64,000 bases of DNA from Viridothelium virens (lineage: Eukaryota; Ascomycota; Dothideomycetes; Trypetheliales; Trypetheliaceae): positions 62,001 through 126,000 of the forward strand of contig ML991778.1 in the NCBI GenBank assembly GCA_010094025.1. The letters are read 5' to 3'. A program made the translations under genes and the position numbers. The number at the start of each line of letters is the position of its first letter. Positions within the stretch are counted from its first letter, which is position 1. Below the pieces are notes generated by a model. That model was not told the origin of the DNA and did no database searches. It saw nothing but the letters and a program-made list of their open reading frames with translations. This document shows, one piece after another, positions 11,488 through 24,064 of the stretch.

Positions 11488-11760
11488 ATGGCTATCTACA
11501 TCACGGATTTGTTTCACTCCATTGATTCACACTTCCGCCATTGCAATATTCATCCACTGGAGGTCTTCAATGCACCTAACCCACCATCTGGGTCCTTCAG
11601 ATGCATATCCCCCATCTCATCGAGTCTTGCATTGATGTCCGTCTTGTCCCTTCAAGATCGCAAGGCGCTTGATGCTCTGGAGATGAAGCAGAAGGATGCC
11701 ACGAGGGCTATGGCCACAAGGGTCCAGCGAGACTGGTGGAGAATGCGCGTAAATGATTGA
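11488..11760 (+). CDS. Possible small protein, unrecognised
   Basis: A 90-codon frame starting with ATG at 11488. A TATA-like TTTTTATATATC lies about 55 bases upstream. The C-terminal half looks helical and charged (LSLQDRKALDALEMKQKDA). No family is recognised. This could be chance, and the call rests only on frame plus promoter-like context. Confidence 0.22.
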   Translation: MAIYITDLFHSIDSHFRHCNIHPLEVFNAPNPPSGSFRCISPISSSLALMSVLSLQDRKALDALEMKQKDATRAMATRVQRDWWRMRVND

Positions 11761-11878
11761 CGGGTGCCTCGGTATTAGTCAAGCTCTGGAGTGAAACGCT
11801 TGAGCGCTTCTAGTCTTCAATGATCTGGCTTCTGACTTGGCATGATCTTGCAGAGAACTCGGAGCAAATGCTATGCTA

Positions 11879-14800
11879 TCATCTCTTGCAATATGCCCCA
11901 CCATAAGCGCACTTAGATTTTCCCGTCTGTGTAAATGCATTAGCTCGTTTCACGTCTTCAATCTCTCCGGCGACCTTGCCTTGATTCTGTGTTTCCCATC
12001 CTTTGTAGAGTTTTTTGGCTGGTGCCTTGCCTTTCTCCACCTTGGTCCATTCTGCCTCTTGCGCAGTCCCCGTAATCTCTCTCTCCATCTCACTCTTCTC
12101 TTCTACTGCAACTTCCGCAGCTGACTCTTTACCCTTCTGTCCCTTAGTCCTAAGCTTCTCAGCCTTTTCTTCCTCTTTCTTTGCTTCATCATCTGCTTGA
12201 ATGGCATGGAAGGGCACCTTTGGTATCATGGGACTCGTTGCCCAAGGGTTATTTTTCTTCTTTTCCATTCCTGAAACGCACATTTCTTCGCTTCTCCCTG
12301 TTTGCTCCCCGTATATCGTATCTTCGGAACGAATCGGATCCGCAGCGTACACTTCGTCCGTTAGCACACGCGTACCCGATATGTTTCCGAGCGGCTCGAA
12401 AGTTTCTTCTATTTCCACTGTGGACGACTCGCTCGTCTATCTCAGAAAGTCAATCACAGGTACTTCCATGGATCTAGAACACCTACCGTAACACTGGGCC
12501 GAGACCCTTGCTCTTCCAATGATTGCTTCTGTACTTTTCCCACCGATTCCTCATATTCGCCCTGGATAGATTGCTGCTGATCCTTGCCTCGTTCTTCCGA
12601 AATGGTGGGCGACTTCTGGCTACTGTAGCCTTGAACAGATTTTGCCGTATCTAGAGATGCTAACCCCTCCGACACTGTAGCCTTTTCGGTGTTAGCGGAA
12701 GGCTGTAGGCTCTTAGTGGCACTCGCGCTCCATATTCCGACTACAGTAGTGCTTGCGGCATGATGTAACGGTGGATAGCTCGTCGATGGGACGCTATACT
12801 GAGCAGATCCTGGAGAACCTTCTGTCTTACTCGTCTCACTCTCTTCACTTACTCGTTGCTTTTTCTTCTTCTTCTGCGTATTTCTCTTTTTCTTCTGTGG
12901 TGGGGTCGTAGCCGTTTCCTCCGTACCTGGATTGGGAGGAGGACTGCGCTGTACGGACGGACTAGTATTGCGAGCTGCCTCTTTGGCAGGCGCCTTGCCT
13001 GATGCAGAAGATAAATTCGTAATGTCTGAGAGTTCTAGACGTGGTGGCCTACGCTTTTCGGACACAACTGGCATTGAAGTAGAAGGCTGCACCGTCGTGA
13101 TGACCACTCCGCTGGACTCCGGAGAGCTGTCATGGGAATGCGGAGACCCTGTATATGTGCTTGGTGGTTCAGCTTTTTGAGCTTCGCTAGTGGCAGCATG
13201 TGGCACGTGGTGAAGAAGAGGATGTGGTTCGCCCCTCGACCCAGTGGTGGAAGAGGGATCATTTTGATAGTCCTGCCCACCACCAGACTCTGTCTTTGGG
13301 GACTCGTCACGGGACGCTGCCAAAACGTTAGTCACCGTTGCTAGAACCTTCTCTGTGATTTCGTCTCGACCACGGTCATGAAGCTGCACCGCCATTGCTA
13401 CGGCAGAAGACATAACGCCCGCCCCGTCCTCTATGTTATCAGGCGGTTCCGGATCTGTTGCAAACATGCTATCTTGGCGCCCTGCCACAGATAAAGCGGG
13501 CGACCCAACATCTGTAGCAGTCTGTAAACCGGACGTGGTACCGGAAACATCCCCCTGTAGAGTATCCGAAGAATCGCCTTGCAGAACGGCATCATCGCTC
13601 TTACCGTCTTCAAAGCGATCATTGTCAGGCTCATCCGCTGTATGATAGGAGTCCGAAGAGACCGCACGGCTTCCACGAGAGCTTTCAGATACCGGATCCG
13701 ATGGCGCAGTAGGCGCCGAGAGCTGTGCCTTTCCTTTGCCTTTTCCCTTCAATTTATTCTTCTTCTTGCTCTCTTTTTTCGCTTGCTGCTTCACCGGCTT
13801 CTTGCGACCGAATGGCGACAGAGACTCAGTTTGCGCTGGACCTTGTTTGTGGACCAATGGGTTGGCTTTCGGCTGCGGTGCGGTAACTTCGAGCCCAGTA
13901 CCGACAATTTTTTTCGAGCTCACTACTCCGGAGTTAGTTTTCCTCTGCATGGGAACATCAGCTGGTTCAAAGTCAACCCTAGATGCTTGGAATAATTCTT
14001 TGCCAAGCTCTAGAGAAGTGAATTGTGTTTCTGATGTTGGTTGACTTGCGTGTTCTACTTGGATATTGGAAGCAGCATCAATCAGCCCAGCCCCCGTATC
14101 GACGGCAAACACAGCCTTATCAACTCGACTCTCAGCTCTGGTATCACGCATTTCAGATTCGGCAGGAGCTATGGTACTGCTAGCTACCATCTGTCCAGTA
14201 ATCTGAGCTGTGGCACCGTGTTTGAGTGTTTCAGTCATTCGAGTAGGAGTTTTGGACAAAGCGAATGGGGAATCCTCGGACTCTGCCGTATGAGAGATTT
14301 CTGTGGAGCTTGCTCGCAACTCTTGAATGGTGATATCGCCGCTGCTCCAGGGAATTGTCGGCTCTCCCTTGAGCTTCGATTCGTAGTCCACAGGACCAAA
14401 AGATGAAGGGACGTTTTCATCTTCTGTGGTAGAATTGGTGAGGTCAGGATCGTTTTCCTCTGGGATGCTCAGTGGTTCCTCGACAATAGCCGTAGCTCCA
14501 GGATCAGCGATAATACCAGAGCCAGGACCTTTCGAAAGGTTTCCCTGATCCCGGGAACTCTGAGAAGACGTGACTGTATCAGAAGTACATCCGCTTGTTT
14601 CTTGGCGAATTGTCTTTGTGGGAGATTGGGTAAAGCTCTCATTGCCGAGTCGACCTTTCTTTTTTCTCTTTGGGGTAACTCCACCAGACGATTTCGAGCT
14701 TCGAGTACTCTCCTTCAGTTTATCTGAATTAGTAGGCTCAGTAGTGTTAGGCTCTTGGTTGACATCCTCAGAAATAGACAATTTATTCATCACGATCTGA

Positions 14801-17308
14801 GAACCGTGTAAGTCGCCGCTGCGAGCATCCTGTGGTGAATATCGCCTGTAGCCTTCGCGTGTCTTCTGTTCTTCGACTCGAGAGTGTCTGCCAAACGATG
14901 CTCGTCGGCCGGAGGAACCGAACGAACGACGGTAGTTGGACTCACGCCCTTGCTGAAACGAGCTCGACAGCCGCCGTCCTAACCAAGGGGACCCCGGCGG
15001 AGGCAGCGTAGATAGTCCCTCCCGCATAGAGATTTGGTATTGTGCTGCATAAACTTCTGGGGGCATGTAATTTGGATGGTTGTTTCTGCAATGCTGCTCG
15101 GGAACACGGACATCCATAGGGAAATGAAGTCGCAAACGGCCCTCATTATACGCGCTAAGAGCCTTTCTAGCTTCACTTCCAGAAGTGAAGCTGTAAGATG
15201 TTAGCAATATCACTGACGAGAGGTAGGGCTTTACCAACTCTATGAAACCAAATCGTAGATCGTTGAAACGACGTTTACCCTTCATGTGCACGGCTCGAAT
15301 CTGTGCCACTGAATCAAAAACATTCGCAAGCATATCGTTGGTGATCTCTTCCGGAAAATCGGCAACCCATAGACTGCAGACATCCTCTCTCAGACGACCA
15401 ATTGATTGAGAAGTGCACGTAAAGTCTTCCAAGTTAAGCGATCCAATCAACTGATGATCTGTCTGATGGAAAGTCGGAGGAAACGTAGGGTCGTAGAAAG
15501 GAGGGAAGGGTTCCACTGAATCAGATCGACTGCGATGAAATCGTTGCGTTGTATTGCTATCTTTACGAGTAATGCCCTTGCCTTGGCCGCCATATGGATA
15601 AAAGACTGGCGAGATTGGCTGGTTCTGGTTCTTATAGTCGTGCTGCATTTGCTTCGTAGACGATTCGTGAGATGCGGTTTGAGCGAGCCATTGCTTGGGA
15701 AGCTTTTCCCGCCTCGCTCCTGCGTTATATCGATCGGGTGGCAGAGATCTTGTAGAATACAGCGATGGTCCATCGTAAGTGTGGCTAGGTTGGTGTTCTA
15801 ATCTCCCGGGCTCGAACTGCTCGCCATATAATTGGAAAGGAGTCAGATGGGGGACTGGTGTCATTTGCCGCGAATGTGCAGGGCTAATGGTCTGGTTGTG
15901 CGACGGCGAAAAGGGCAAAAACCCGGGCGCATGGAGAGATGGTTGGAAATGAGGTTGAGTAGCCCGACCGGACGGCATCATCAAACGTCCATCCACGGTG
16001 TACGTGACAGGTGAATTCTGCAGTCCACCTTGTGCAAGTTGACCAAAAGCAGGAGCTTGTTGGTGGACAACCTCGTTCAGTGAGCGATATGGCGTGGCAC
16101 GGGGTTGTTCGGTTCCTTCCATGACTTGCACGCGCAAATTTGATGATGGTCTACGACCTTGACTCACTGGGCGTAGAGGGGGACGTTGAAAGGTGGAGCC
16201 TTCTGGGTATTGCGAGCTATGCTTGGAAGTCGTAGGAGCCATCCCGGCAGTTCTTGAGCTGACATCCGCAGAGGAAGGCCGCGGTTCTTGTAGGCGTTCA
16301 CGCCAGATTTGATTCGTAACATTTTGAGGTACTTGTGGGACAAGAGCTTCGTTTTGTTGTGGAGTGGGCGCTTCTGTGGCTACTGGTCGGTTCCTTGGAA
16401 TGACGAACTCGCCTGCAGGAACTCTAGAGATACCTATAGAAGTCATAAGGACATCTCCTTGACAATGATCACGGGACGACGTACCATGGAAAGAAGAACG
16501 ACGAGGAGTTTTGCCTTTCGTACATGCAAGATCCGCACTGGTGGAAGTTTCTGCATCAGAGCGGCTCCACATATCGTCGACAAACAGGTGTTTCCCTTGT
16601 CCAGTAGTTAAGGCAGTACGAACCGCCTCCTGCGCACTTTGCATTTGCTCCATGCGAGCTTGATTAGTTTGCTCGTCCTCGCTCCAGAGACTCTGCGTAG
16701 TCTCGTGGGTTTGGTCATCAGAGGGCAATTTCCCCTGTAGCTGAGAGAGTTGTTGGAGGGAATGACGCATGCGCTTCAGCGCACAGTCGAGGAAAATATC
16801 ACCATACTCTTGACGTTCTGCATGTTCGAATATTTGTTCTATCGTCACTGCTTCGCAAAGTTCTGGCAGCCTCGAAAAATTGTCTGAGCTCCACCGAACG
16901 TTGAAATCGTCCATATCGGCCGTATTTTTGGTTGCAATTTTGTAAAGCACGTTCCATACAAACCGACTACCATGGAGGTGAATGTCGTGCTCGTCAAACC
17001 AGTCCTGAATTTTAAAATTGTGAAGGATGTCTCTGCATTGTTTCGGATAGAGGTTCTGGTAATGCTCAGCGGCTTTTTGGCTGTCGAAGGCAGGTGCGCT
17101 TCGAACGATCGCGCCACACTACGCGAGCGATTAGTGAATGTGCGTTTCACGCCCTCGGAGAGCTTACCTTGGGTTCAAAGGCAGACCGCAGCGCAAGTTC
17201 TCCAAATCTAGTAGAAAACATTGCCGTGCCAAGGAAAGTCGGAGCGGCCGTTTCAGTCTTGTGGACGTCAGCTTTTGCAGCCGTATCAGAGACTTTGGAC
17301 GCATCCAT
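11879..17308 (-). CDS. Large RRM-domain RNA-binding protein, mostly disordered
   Basis: Three exons: 17308-17168, 17118-12487 and 12436-11879. Introns are 17119-17167 (49 bases, GTAAGC...CGTAG) and 12437-12486 (50 bases, GTAGGT...GATAG), both phase 0. The product is 1776 residues, starting MDASKVSDTAAKADVHK. The N-terminus has a compact, probably folded segment (AAEHYQNLYPKQCRDILHNF; WFDEHDIHLHG). At about residues 623-735 lies one RRM, with RNP2-like SLWVADFP and RNP1-like LRFGFIEL, then SEARKALSAYNEG as helix 2. Between strand 3 and helix 2 sits an unusual 15-residue insert (see findings). The rest is low-complexity Ser/Thr/Glu/Lys sequence with Lys runs (KKKKRNTQKKKKKQR). It probably binds RNA; the process is unknown. 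The exon-1 start is chosen because the spliced frame is open to an ATG at 17306-17308. Confidence 0.78.
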
Positions 17309-18083
17309 AGCTACTTGTGCGCGTCAGATTGTCGAGCTGCAAAGCAAAGCTCCTGTTGAGCTACGAGATATCGCCCCGGCAAGCAGTCGTCCAAAGCACA
17401 AAGGAGTGACTTTGATGATTACTATCAAGCAGCAGAGTAACGATAGCTAGAACAGCTTCTGGGACGGTGCGTCACAAGTAAAGCAAAGAGCAAGTCAAAG
17501 TAAGGGTACACATGTAGAGTAGAAATAGGAAAGTTGTGGGTCGTGAAGTGACAAAGTATGTGAGGTATGTGGAAAGTGACGCCAGATGGAGGAAGAACAC
17601 TGCAAATGGCTCTCACTTATGGCAGTCGCGTCAACGCGTTTGAAAGCCAGTTCGCGTACCCAAACACCAAAACACCAAAGAACTTGCTGATTATCACCAT
17701 AAACTGCGGGGCACGGCTTACAGTCAACACGAGACCGTACGAATATCTCCAACTGAATGAGCACTACCGCCTATACGGAGACTCACGTTGCACAAAGGCA
17801 TTCATCGAAATCTTGGATCACGAGACCTTTCCACAGAGAATCCATGACTTCAACCCTCCTTTCCGTTTTTCCTTTGACGCTACTTTTCGGGGGAGAGAAG
17901 AGTATATTCATGGCTCAATATGTATTGCTTTACTAATACACATGGTTGGATGACCGAAGGTTTCAAGTGTCAACATTTTACGCAGAGGAAGTCTCCTTTG
18001 GAAGCGTCCGCAGTAGCTTTAGAATTTCTGAGTGATCGTCACCGGCAACTAGAACTCTTATCAGCAATGCCGTCTTATCTGTT
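17309..18083. other. Intergenic, no gene seen
   Basis: Promoter side of the RRM gene and 3' side of the Fmp46-like gene. A 128-codon frame on the plus strand (17567-17953) has no motif and I do not call it. Confidence 0.4.
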
Positions 18084-18607
18084 TTATTTCCCAGCTAGCA
18101 CTGGGTTCCTACCTGCTCGCCCATTATTCCAGTCCACCAACTATTATCGTCAATCAGCTCATGCATGACGGAAACGGGTATTGCTAAGCTCACCACAGGT
18201 CTTTGGAAACTATTTCCATCCTCTTTGAGCTTCTTTATAGCATCTGCCTCGTCCCGCGCTCCTTGAATAAGCTTGCTTGCATTGTGCTTCCCAATGTATT
18301 CTAATATATTCTGGAACTGATCGCTCGTTGGGGCCGCTTCCGTTATGTCTAAATCAATGTCTGTACGCTGCGCTTTGCTATGAGTGTCATGAGAGCTAGC
18401 TTGATCTTCTGTCGCAGTCGATTGCGCAGTTCCGTTGGCTTGTTTGAGGAGAGTTACCGCACGAACGGAGGAAGGGACAGATGGTTTGTGGAAAAGAGTG
18501 ATGACATCTCTCGTGCCGGCACCCTTTTCAGAAAATTAGTATAAGCACTGGCTAAGATCAGCCTGACTTCACCTCACCTCCTTGAAGAGATTTTTGAGGA
18601 CATTCAT
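18084..18607 (-). CDS. Fmp46-like thioredoxin-fold redox protein (DUF1687)
   Basis: Three exons: 18607-18578, 18523-18194 and 18140-18084. Introns are 18524-18577 (54 bases) and 18141-18193 (53 bases), both phase 0. The product has 138 residues. It begins MNVLKNLFKE and then reads DVITLFHKPSVPSSVRAVTL, with SDQFQNILEYIGKHN, then FQRPV and a C-terminal VDWNNGRAGRNPVLAGK. This layout (ITLFHKP start, TEDQAS segment, FQRP..VDWNNGRA end) is what I know from the putative mitochondrial redox protein Fmp46. The yeast protein is found with mitochondria and its reaction is not established. The single open frame before the ATG runs back to a stop without another Met, so 18607 is the best start. Confidence 0.8.
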
Positions 18608-19012
18608 CTTCAGGTCTGGGGAAAGGACTTCGGCATGTGGTCCATTTAGTGCTTTGACTGATGCGGACCCTGACACGGCTAAAGCTCTACGGCTCCTCGC
18701 GCTACCTGCCACGCCTGCTCACGCTGCTTTGCACAAGTTCTCAGGTTCCGCGTCCTTTAGCCGCAGGTGCCATGTTCGACCCTACCAAAATTTGTCGAGA
18801 ACTCAAATTTCCTGTATGAGCTGCTACTACTGTTACCACTAACACTATAGATTCTCTGTGTAGGTAACTTCTAATCTCTGCTAGTTTCCTGATCCCTGCG
18901 TAGACCTCTTTCTTATCTCCGCTTAGACCTCTCATCCTCGCGCTGGTCTTGCTGGTCTCTGTGAAGGCTTCTCTTTAGATTTTATGTAGTTCTGTAATGT
19001 TTGAATCATATG

Positions 19013-19085
19013 AAAAGAAAAGGAAGAGAGGAAGGGAGGAGAGAAAGAAAGACAAACGAAGGAAACAAAAAAGAAAAAAAAAGAA
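19013..19085. repeat. Purine (A/G) low-complexity tract
   Basis: A 70-base run almost entirely of A and G, with GAAA, GGAA and AAAAA units. It lies downstream of the minus-strand tRNA and reads as a pyrimidine tract on that strand. Confidence 0.75.
19074..19082 (-). terminator. Candidate Pol III terminator (T9) for tRNA-Lys
   Basis: Nine A on the plus strand equal nine T on the tRNA strand, about 48 bases past the tRNA 3' end. No T4 run occurs between, so this is the first plausible Pol III stop. Confidence 0.5.
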
Positions 19086-19129
19086 CTGATTTCGGAAAGC
19101 GAAGTGCGCGCACACACTTTCCATCTTAC

Positions 19130-19202
19130 GCCCGACCTGGGACTCGAACCCAGAGCCTTGAGATTAAAAGTCTCACGCGCTAACCAATTGTGCCAGCCGG
19201 GC
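19130..19202 (-). tRNA. tRNA-Lys(UUU), intronless
   Basis: 73 bases that fold as a cloverleaf. The acceptor arm pairs GCCCGGC with GTCGGGC (one G-T pair). The D arm contains the A box TGGCACAATTGG. The anticodon stem is TGAGA/TCTCA with loop CTTTTAA, so the anticodon is UUU (Lys, AAA/AAG). The T arm is CTGGG/CCCAG with TTCGAGT in the loop, and the B box GGTTCGAGTCC is intact. No variable-arm extension or intron is present. CCA is not encoded, as usual for eukaryotes. Confidence 0.95.
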
Positions 19203-20572
19203 TGTCGTGGTTGATAATCTCGTCATTCACTGATTGTATCGGAAACTCCTTTTTAATGTTTGATTCATATCAACATAATTGTGTCTTCTTCAACGCAAAA
19301 GTAAATCCATGCATTAAATCATGTGTTATCACCTCAATTCCTACATGTACATACCTAATGCAAAAAGATTACTCATATATCTATGAAGAGTTAACCTGGG
19401 TGAACAGGACGACGGTCATTGAAGGCAGAGACGAAATCTATTGTAACGGACATATTATCAAGTTTCTATCTCCCAGCACCGCTTGGGTATGCATCTCTAA
19501 TTGTGATTCTCGGAATTAATTTCGCTTAGGAAGAGAGACTTCCGGCCTAGCTGAGGCCGAATAGTCCATACCTGTAAATATACGTCTGGACTACTGCAGG
19601 GGAGCTGCATGCTTGGCTAGATGTTTTGATCTGCGGATGTTATCGCATGCACAATAAGCATTAGGCAAATAATAGAGACCTCGAGGGCATATACAATAGC
19701 TTCAATCATCATAAAATGACTGTCATTACGGTCGTCGCAATGGATCTCTCTAGCAATGTAGTCTATACTTAGTATTCATTGCGACTGTCAGGGCAACAAT
19801 TGGAGGCGTGTAATTGGATGAATACTGTCGGTGCCTGTGCGCGCTTAGTGCCCCCATACCCGCTGGTTTTCACCTTCACCTCTCACGAATCTTTGTCTCA
19901 ATAAATAATGTTTTTCACCGCTCCAGTATTGCTTTTCTCTAGGTGCAGCCGCAACGCCCGGTACGCTTATGGGGTGTATCTAAGTCAGAAACTAGATAGA
20001 GGAGCTCGCCACGCGTCTCTGTGAAACCAGTGCGCCAGTATCGTACGCAACAAGCGTCGGCCGTAAAACGAGTGGCCTTGTCGCTTGTCTTCCGGATCAA
20101 TTGTTGTTCGTTGCGCGGCGGTTATCTGCTGCGTCGTGACCATGTGATGACAAATTCTGAGTTGCAGCGCGACAGGAAAGGGACGAAAGTACGGAAAGCA
20201 GCTTGATACTTTGATGCAATGAGCCATAGGCTCGCAGGGTAAGTGACGCGAAAGCTGGATGCGAGGTACAGGTCCCAAGTGTCTCCAGCGCAATCAAGCT
20301 TTATCGCCGACAAAGCCTATCAACGAGCTCGCCTACAAAGTCCAAGAAGTGGTCTGAGGCGGACGGGCGCGTCAGCTGGGCCGGGGCGTCATGAATGCTG
20401 CTCGAAGGCACTATTCGTCCCTTCCCCACGTTAGATGCACATGAGGGGCTTTCACAGGTTCCTGGGCTGGGGCAAACGCTAGGGTGGGTATCTCTATTCA
20501 CCCACGCCTATCTCTTCTTCTTCCTCAGGTATTCGTGACCGACAGTGGTCTTCTCCTGCATATCGCTGTCGC
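19203..20572. other. Intergenic, no gene seen
   Basis: About 1.4 kb between the tRNA and the C6 regulator. Frames up to 109 codons lack motifs. Part of it must serve as promoter for the regulator. Confidence 0.45.
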
Positions 20573-23086
20573 ATGGCAGACAATATTCACATTCCCTCTC
20601 CCTCAGTATTTTTACAGTCGTCCACTGCCCCAACTCACGCACAAGACCCCGCCGAAGCTGATCTACCTACTCATCCAAAGCCCAACAGGCGGCGCCCTTC
20701 TACAGGAAAGTCCAAGAACGCTACAGCAGCGTCTGGCAATCCAAGGCCAAAGCAGACCAAGAGCCGCAATGGTAAGTGACTAAGCTAAGCCTTCTGAGGC
20801 TGTTACTCTCATGCCATGATCAGGCCAGTCCAGTGTATTAATGTGAGAAACTTTGCCTAGGCTGCGCCACGTGCAAGCAGAAGCGGCTGAAATGTGATGA
20901 GACGAAGCCCGGGTGTCAACAATGCACCAAGCGTAATGCAATTTGCGGAGGTTATGCTAAAGACTTTAAATGGCGTACTTTTGACGAACCACAGCTAGCT
21001 CAGAAAACGGCAATCGCTCGGGGCAAGAAGGGTAAAACATGACTGAAAAGTAAGAAATTGGTAAGACTGACGCTCTACAGTCTCTTTTTCAGCCTCGTCC
21101 CCGTCAGCTACTCTGAAATCGGCACGCAAGGAATCTTCAGGATCTGAACCCCCTTCCAGTAACAGTGATGTTGCAGTTGCCCCACGCAACGACTCTGCTC
21201 AGGCTCATCAAATCTATAATGACAGACCTGCGGAGCAGAAATGCTTTCCCAAGGAGTCGCTGGGCATTCAATCAGCCCAGATATCACCCTCGCTCTCTTT
21301 CGCAGCACCTTCTTCCTGTAGTCAGGATCGAGAGGTTTACAATGCGGCATATACATCTACCACAGAGGACATACTCGTTGAAGAAGCAATAGACACTGCG
21401 CCGTCCAGCATTTCCTCAGCCGACGATTTGCTGGACCTCCATTGCGACTCATTAGCTGGTTTGGGCCCGGATGATCCACTGACATCTAGCTTCATGTCAA
21501 CCGTGTCTGACCAAAACTGCTCAGCTATTCCCTCTCGCGGCAATCATTCCGGGAATGACGAGAGCATATCGCAGTTCGAAGGATCAGGTGCTAACAATGT
21601 AGACGACCTGCATCCAATGGATACGGTAGTCTCATGTAGACACATGTCGTTGGTTCGGAGCCGGATCGCACAGCCAGTAGCATCTACGAATTTACTTGGC
21701 ATGATGTTGCATCAACCTCAAGTCGAACTGGGATGCCCGGACGTATTGTTTTCACGTTTTGACCGAGAGACATGCGGTATCCTCTCAGTCAAAGATGGAC
21801 CTACGGAGAACGGCTGGCGTACACTGGTATTACCTATGGTGCATAATTGTGCACCCCTTTACCACGCAGTGGCTGCATTGACGTCATTCCATCTAGCCAA
21901 GCAAGTGCCATACCTGCGTCAGCAAGGCATAGAACACATGCAAGCGAGTATAAATGGCTTGATATCTGACCTTCCGCTCATGCGAGCAGACACCGCCGTT
22001 GCAACTTCCCTTGCTCTGGCATTTGCCGAATCCTGGGACAAGAAAATTAGTACCGGCATCGATCACATCAAAGGCGCCGGCTCCATGCTACAGCACGCGC
22101 TTTCAGAACATAAAGAAAATCCTTTAGTGGGAAGAGATCTTCAGCGATTGCGATTTCTCTGCAGCACTTGGGCATACATGGATGTCATTGCTCGTCTGAC
22201 GTCCACAAGCAGCACTGACCAACGTGAATTTGACGAAATCTGCCGAAGCCTTTCCCCGTCTTGGCCATTTCCCCAGCTTCCCTCCACACTGTATCCGAAA
22301 AGCATGTCATCTCCCAGTTATTCAAGCCTAGATACGCTCATGGGCTGCGCCTCTTCTCTATTTCCAATCATTGGCCACACAGCGAATCTCGTCCGTCGTG
22401 TCTGCCGCACAACAGTCAACAATGCGCCCATCATTGCAGCAGCCACTGAGCTCAAGACACAGCTTCAGTTATGGGAACCCCTTCCAGCTTCGGTCTATAC
22501 GGTACCAGAAGACCCCCAAACCTCCATCGAAGACTGTCTCAGAACAGCTCAGGCCTACCGTTGGGCGACGCTTCTGCATTTGTTCCAGGCGGTGCCCGAG
22601 ATAGCAACTCGCTCGTGTGAGCAGCTTGCCCATCAGACCCTCAACCTTCTCGCTACGGTGCCACTTGCAAGCCGAGCTGTCATTGTGCAGATCTACCCTC
22701 TTCTTGCAGCAGGCTGTGAGATGGTGGATCAAGAAATGCGTGAGTGGGTCAAGGACCGCTGGCAAAACATGGGCAAAAAAATGGGCATCGGTGTTATCGA
22801 GGCGTCCCAGAACGTAGTGGAGGAGGTGTGGAGGCGAAGGGACGAGTATGAGTTACGCATTGTGCCGAGCAACGATAGAGAGTTTGAAGATCCACTAGTT
22901 GAGGATACGCAATTTCCGGATCTCCTGTATCTGGCCGGATTAGATCTGGATGGAACGATCAGCTCCCCGGTCTCCCCTCCGAAGCGTAGGATTGCAGGGG
23001 AAATGGACTTTGAATATACGGTAAGAGGCGATTTGCATTGGCTTGGTGTGATGAAGAGTTGGGAGTGGGAAGTGCTTCTTGGTTGA
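20573..23086 (+). CDS. Zn(II)2Cys6 transcription factor with Fungal_trans_2-type domain
   Basis: Three exons: 20573-20771, 20861-21031, and a last exon from 21093 (or 21081) to 23086. Introns are 20772-20860 and from 21032. Both third-exon acceptors keep the frame and differ by four codons, giving 787 or 791 residues. Exon 2 encodes the binuclear zinc cluster (GCATCKQKRLKCDE, PGCQQCTKRNAIC; spacing C-x2-C-x6-C-x6-C-x2-C-x6-C) at about residues 67-95. A Ser-rich linker follows, then an alpha-helical regulatory region (PLYHAVAALTSFHLAKQ; LALAFAESWDKKISTGIDHI) typical of Fungal_trans_2. Such factors bind CGG half-sites. It stands next to the EutQ-like cupin and at the edge of the oxidative-enzyme block, so it is a candidate local regulator. 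Its targets are not shown by the sequence. Confidence 0.9.
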
Positions 23087-24064
23087 TGTCCTCGACGGCC
23101 TATGCTCTGGTGGTGGTGTACCGGGCTCATACTGAAAGGACCAATGGGCAGGGTGAGGTAAGAGGTACAGTGATGGCGCTCGGAGTGCGAAGGAGTTCCG
23201 TCATAGTTTCACTGCTTTCCAGCGAGGCGTAAGGAGCATCGAGGGAGGGAGAGGGGGAAACAGCTTGGACGACACGATTTATGTCTTAGGCAATCTGATG
23301 GATCAGCCTGGCCGATCCTTGTGATCCGGGGCTTGGCACCTATATACTGGCCATCTATTCGCTTCCATATCTTAAAGCATATACTTTACCACCACAATTT
23401 TCTCACGGGATTTTTGTCCCGAATATGGTACTTAGCGCAAACTGTCTTCACATTGTCTACCACTTTCAGTCCCATCCACGCGTACGAAGGCACGCAAGGG
23501 TTCAACAACAGGCTTTCCAAGGCGGTAGCATGCGGCAGAACAGCCCTCATCGCTTTACTGCATTGGGAGAAGAAATCCAGACACCTACGGTTACCTCAAT
23601 CTTCTTTTAGTTGCAGAGACGCAGATTGCGACGTCTCAAGGCCTGCCGATCTGCATGAGCGTCTTCAGCGATATGCTCGATTTTCTTCAAATGTCTGATG
23701 TCCAGAGCATCTGATACGATACCGACTCCGCCGACACTTGTCTTAGTCACTGTTTCAAATGCACGATAGCCCAGGGTAGGTTAGGTGATATCAATGGCTG
23801 GTGATCGTAAGTTTCGTATCTAGTGCAAATCTCGAGACTCATGACATAGGTACACGTTTGCGCGAGATTTCCTCTTTAGTACACACTTTCCTTAGGCTTG
23901 GTAAAGAGCGTATCTAGTATCGAGTCTCCCATATTACTGTAGGGATTTGCGTAAACCTTCTCAAGTTGAGCCTGAAATCTCTTCCTCCACAGTCCCTCTC
24001 AGCCAGCTTCTTGCCCTTTTTCAAGAGAAATTCGCACCAAATCTACAACAACCAAGCGACGAGG
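23087..24064. other. Intergenic, no gene seen
   Basis: 3' side of the regulator and promoter side of the EutQ-like gene. Several frames under 130 codons have no recognisable content. Confidence 0.45.

Larger units (their letters stand above)
18608..19129. other. Intergenic between Fmp46-like gene and tRNA-Lys
   Basis: No gene is seen. The stretch about 18850-18960 has imperfect repeats of a TAGACCTCT unit. 19013-19085 is a purine-only-like A/G tract. Confidence 0.45.

Noticed and set aside
17567-17953. 128-codon plus-strand frame between the RRM and Fmp46-like genes
   Set aside because: No motif, no splice partner and no family resemblance. It could be real but cannot be supported.
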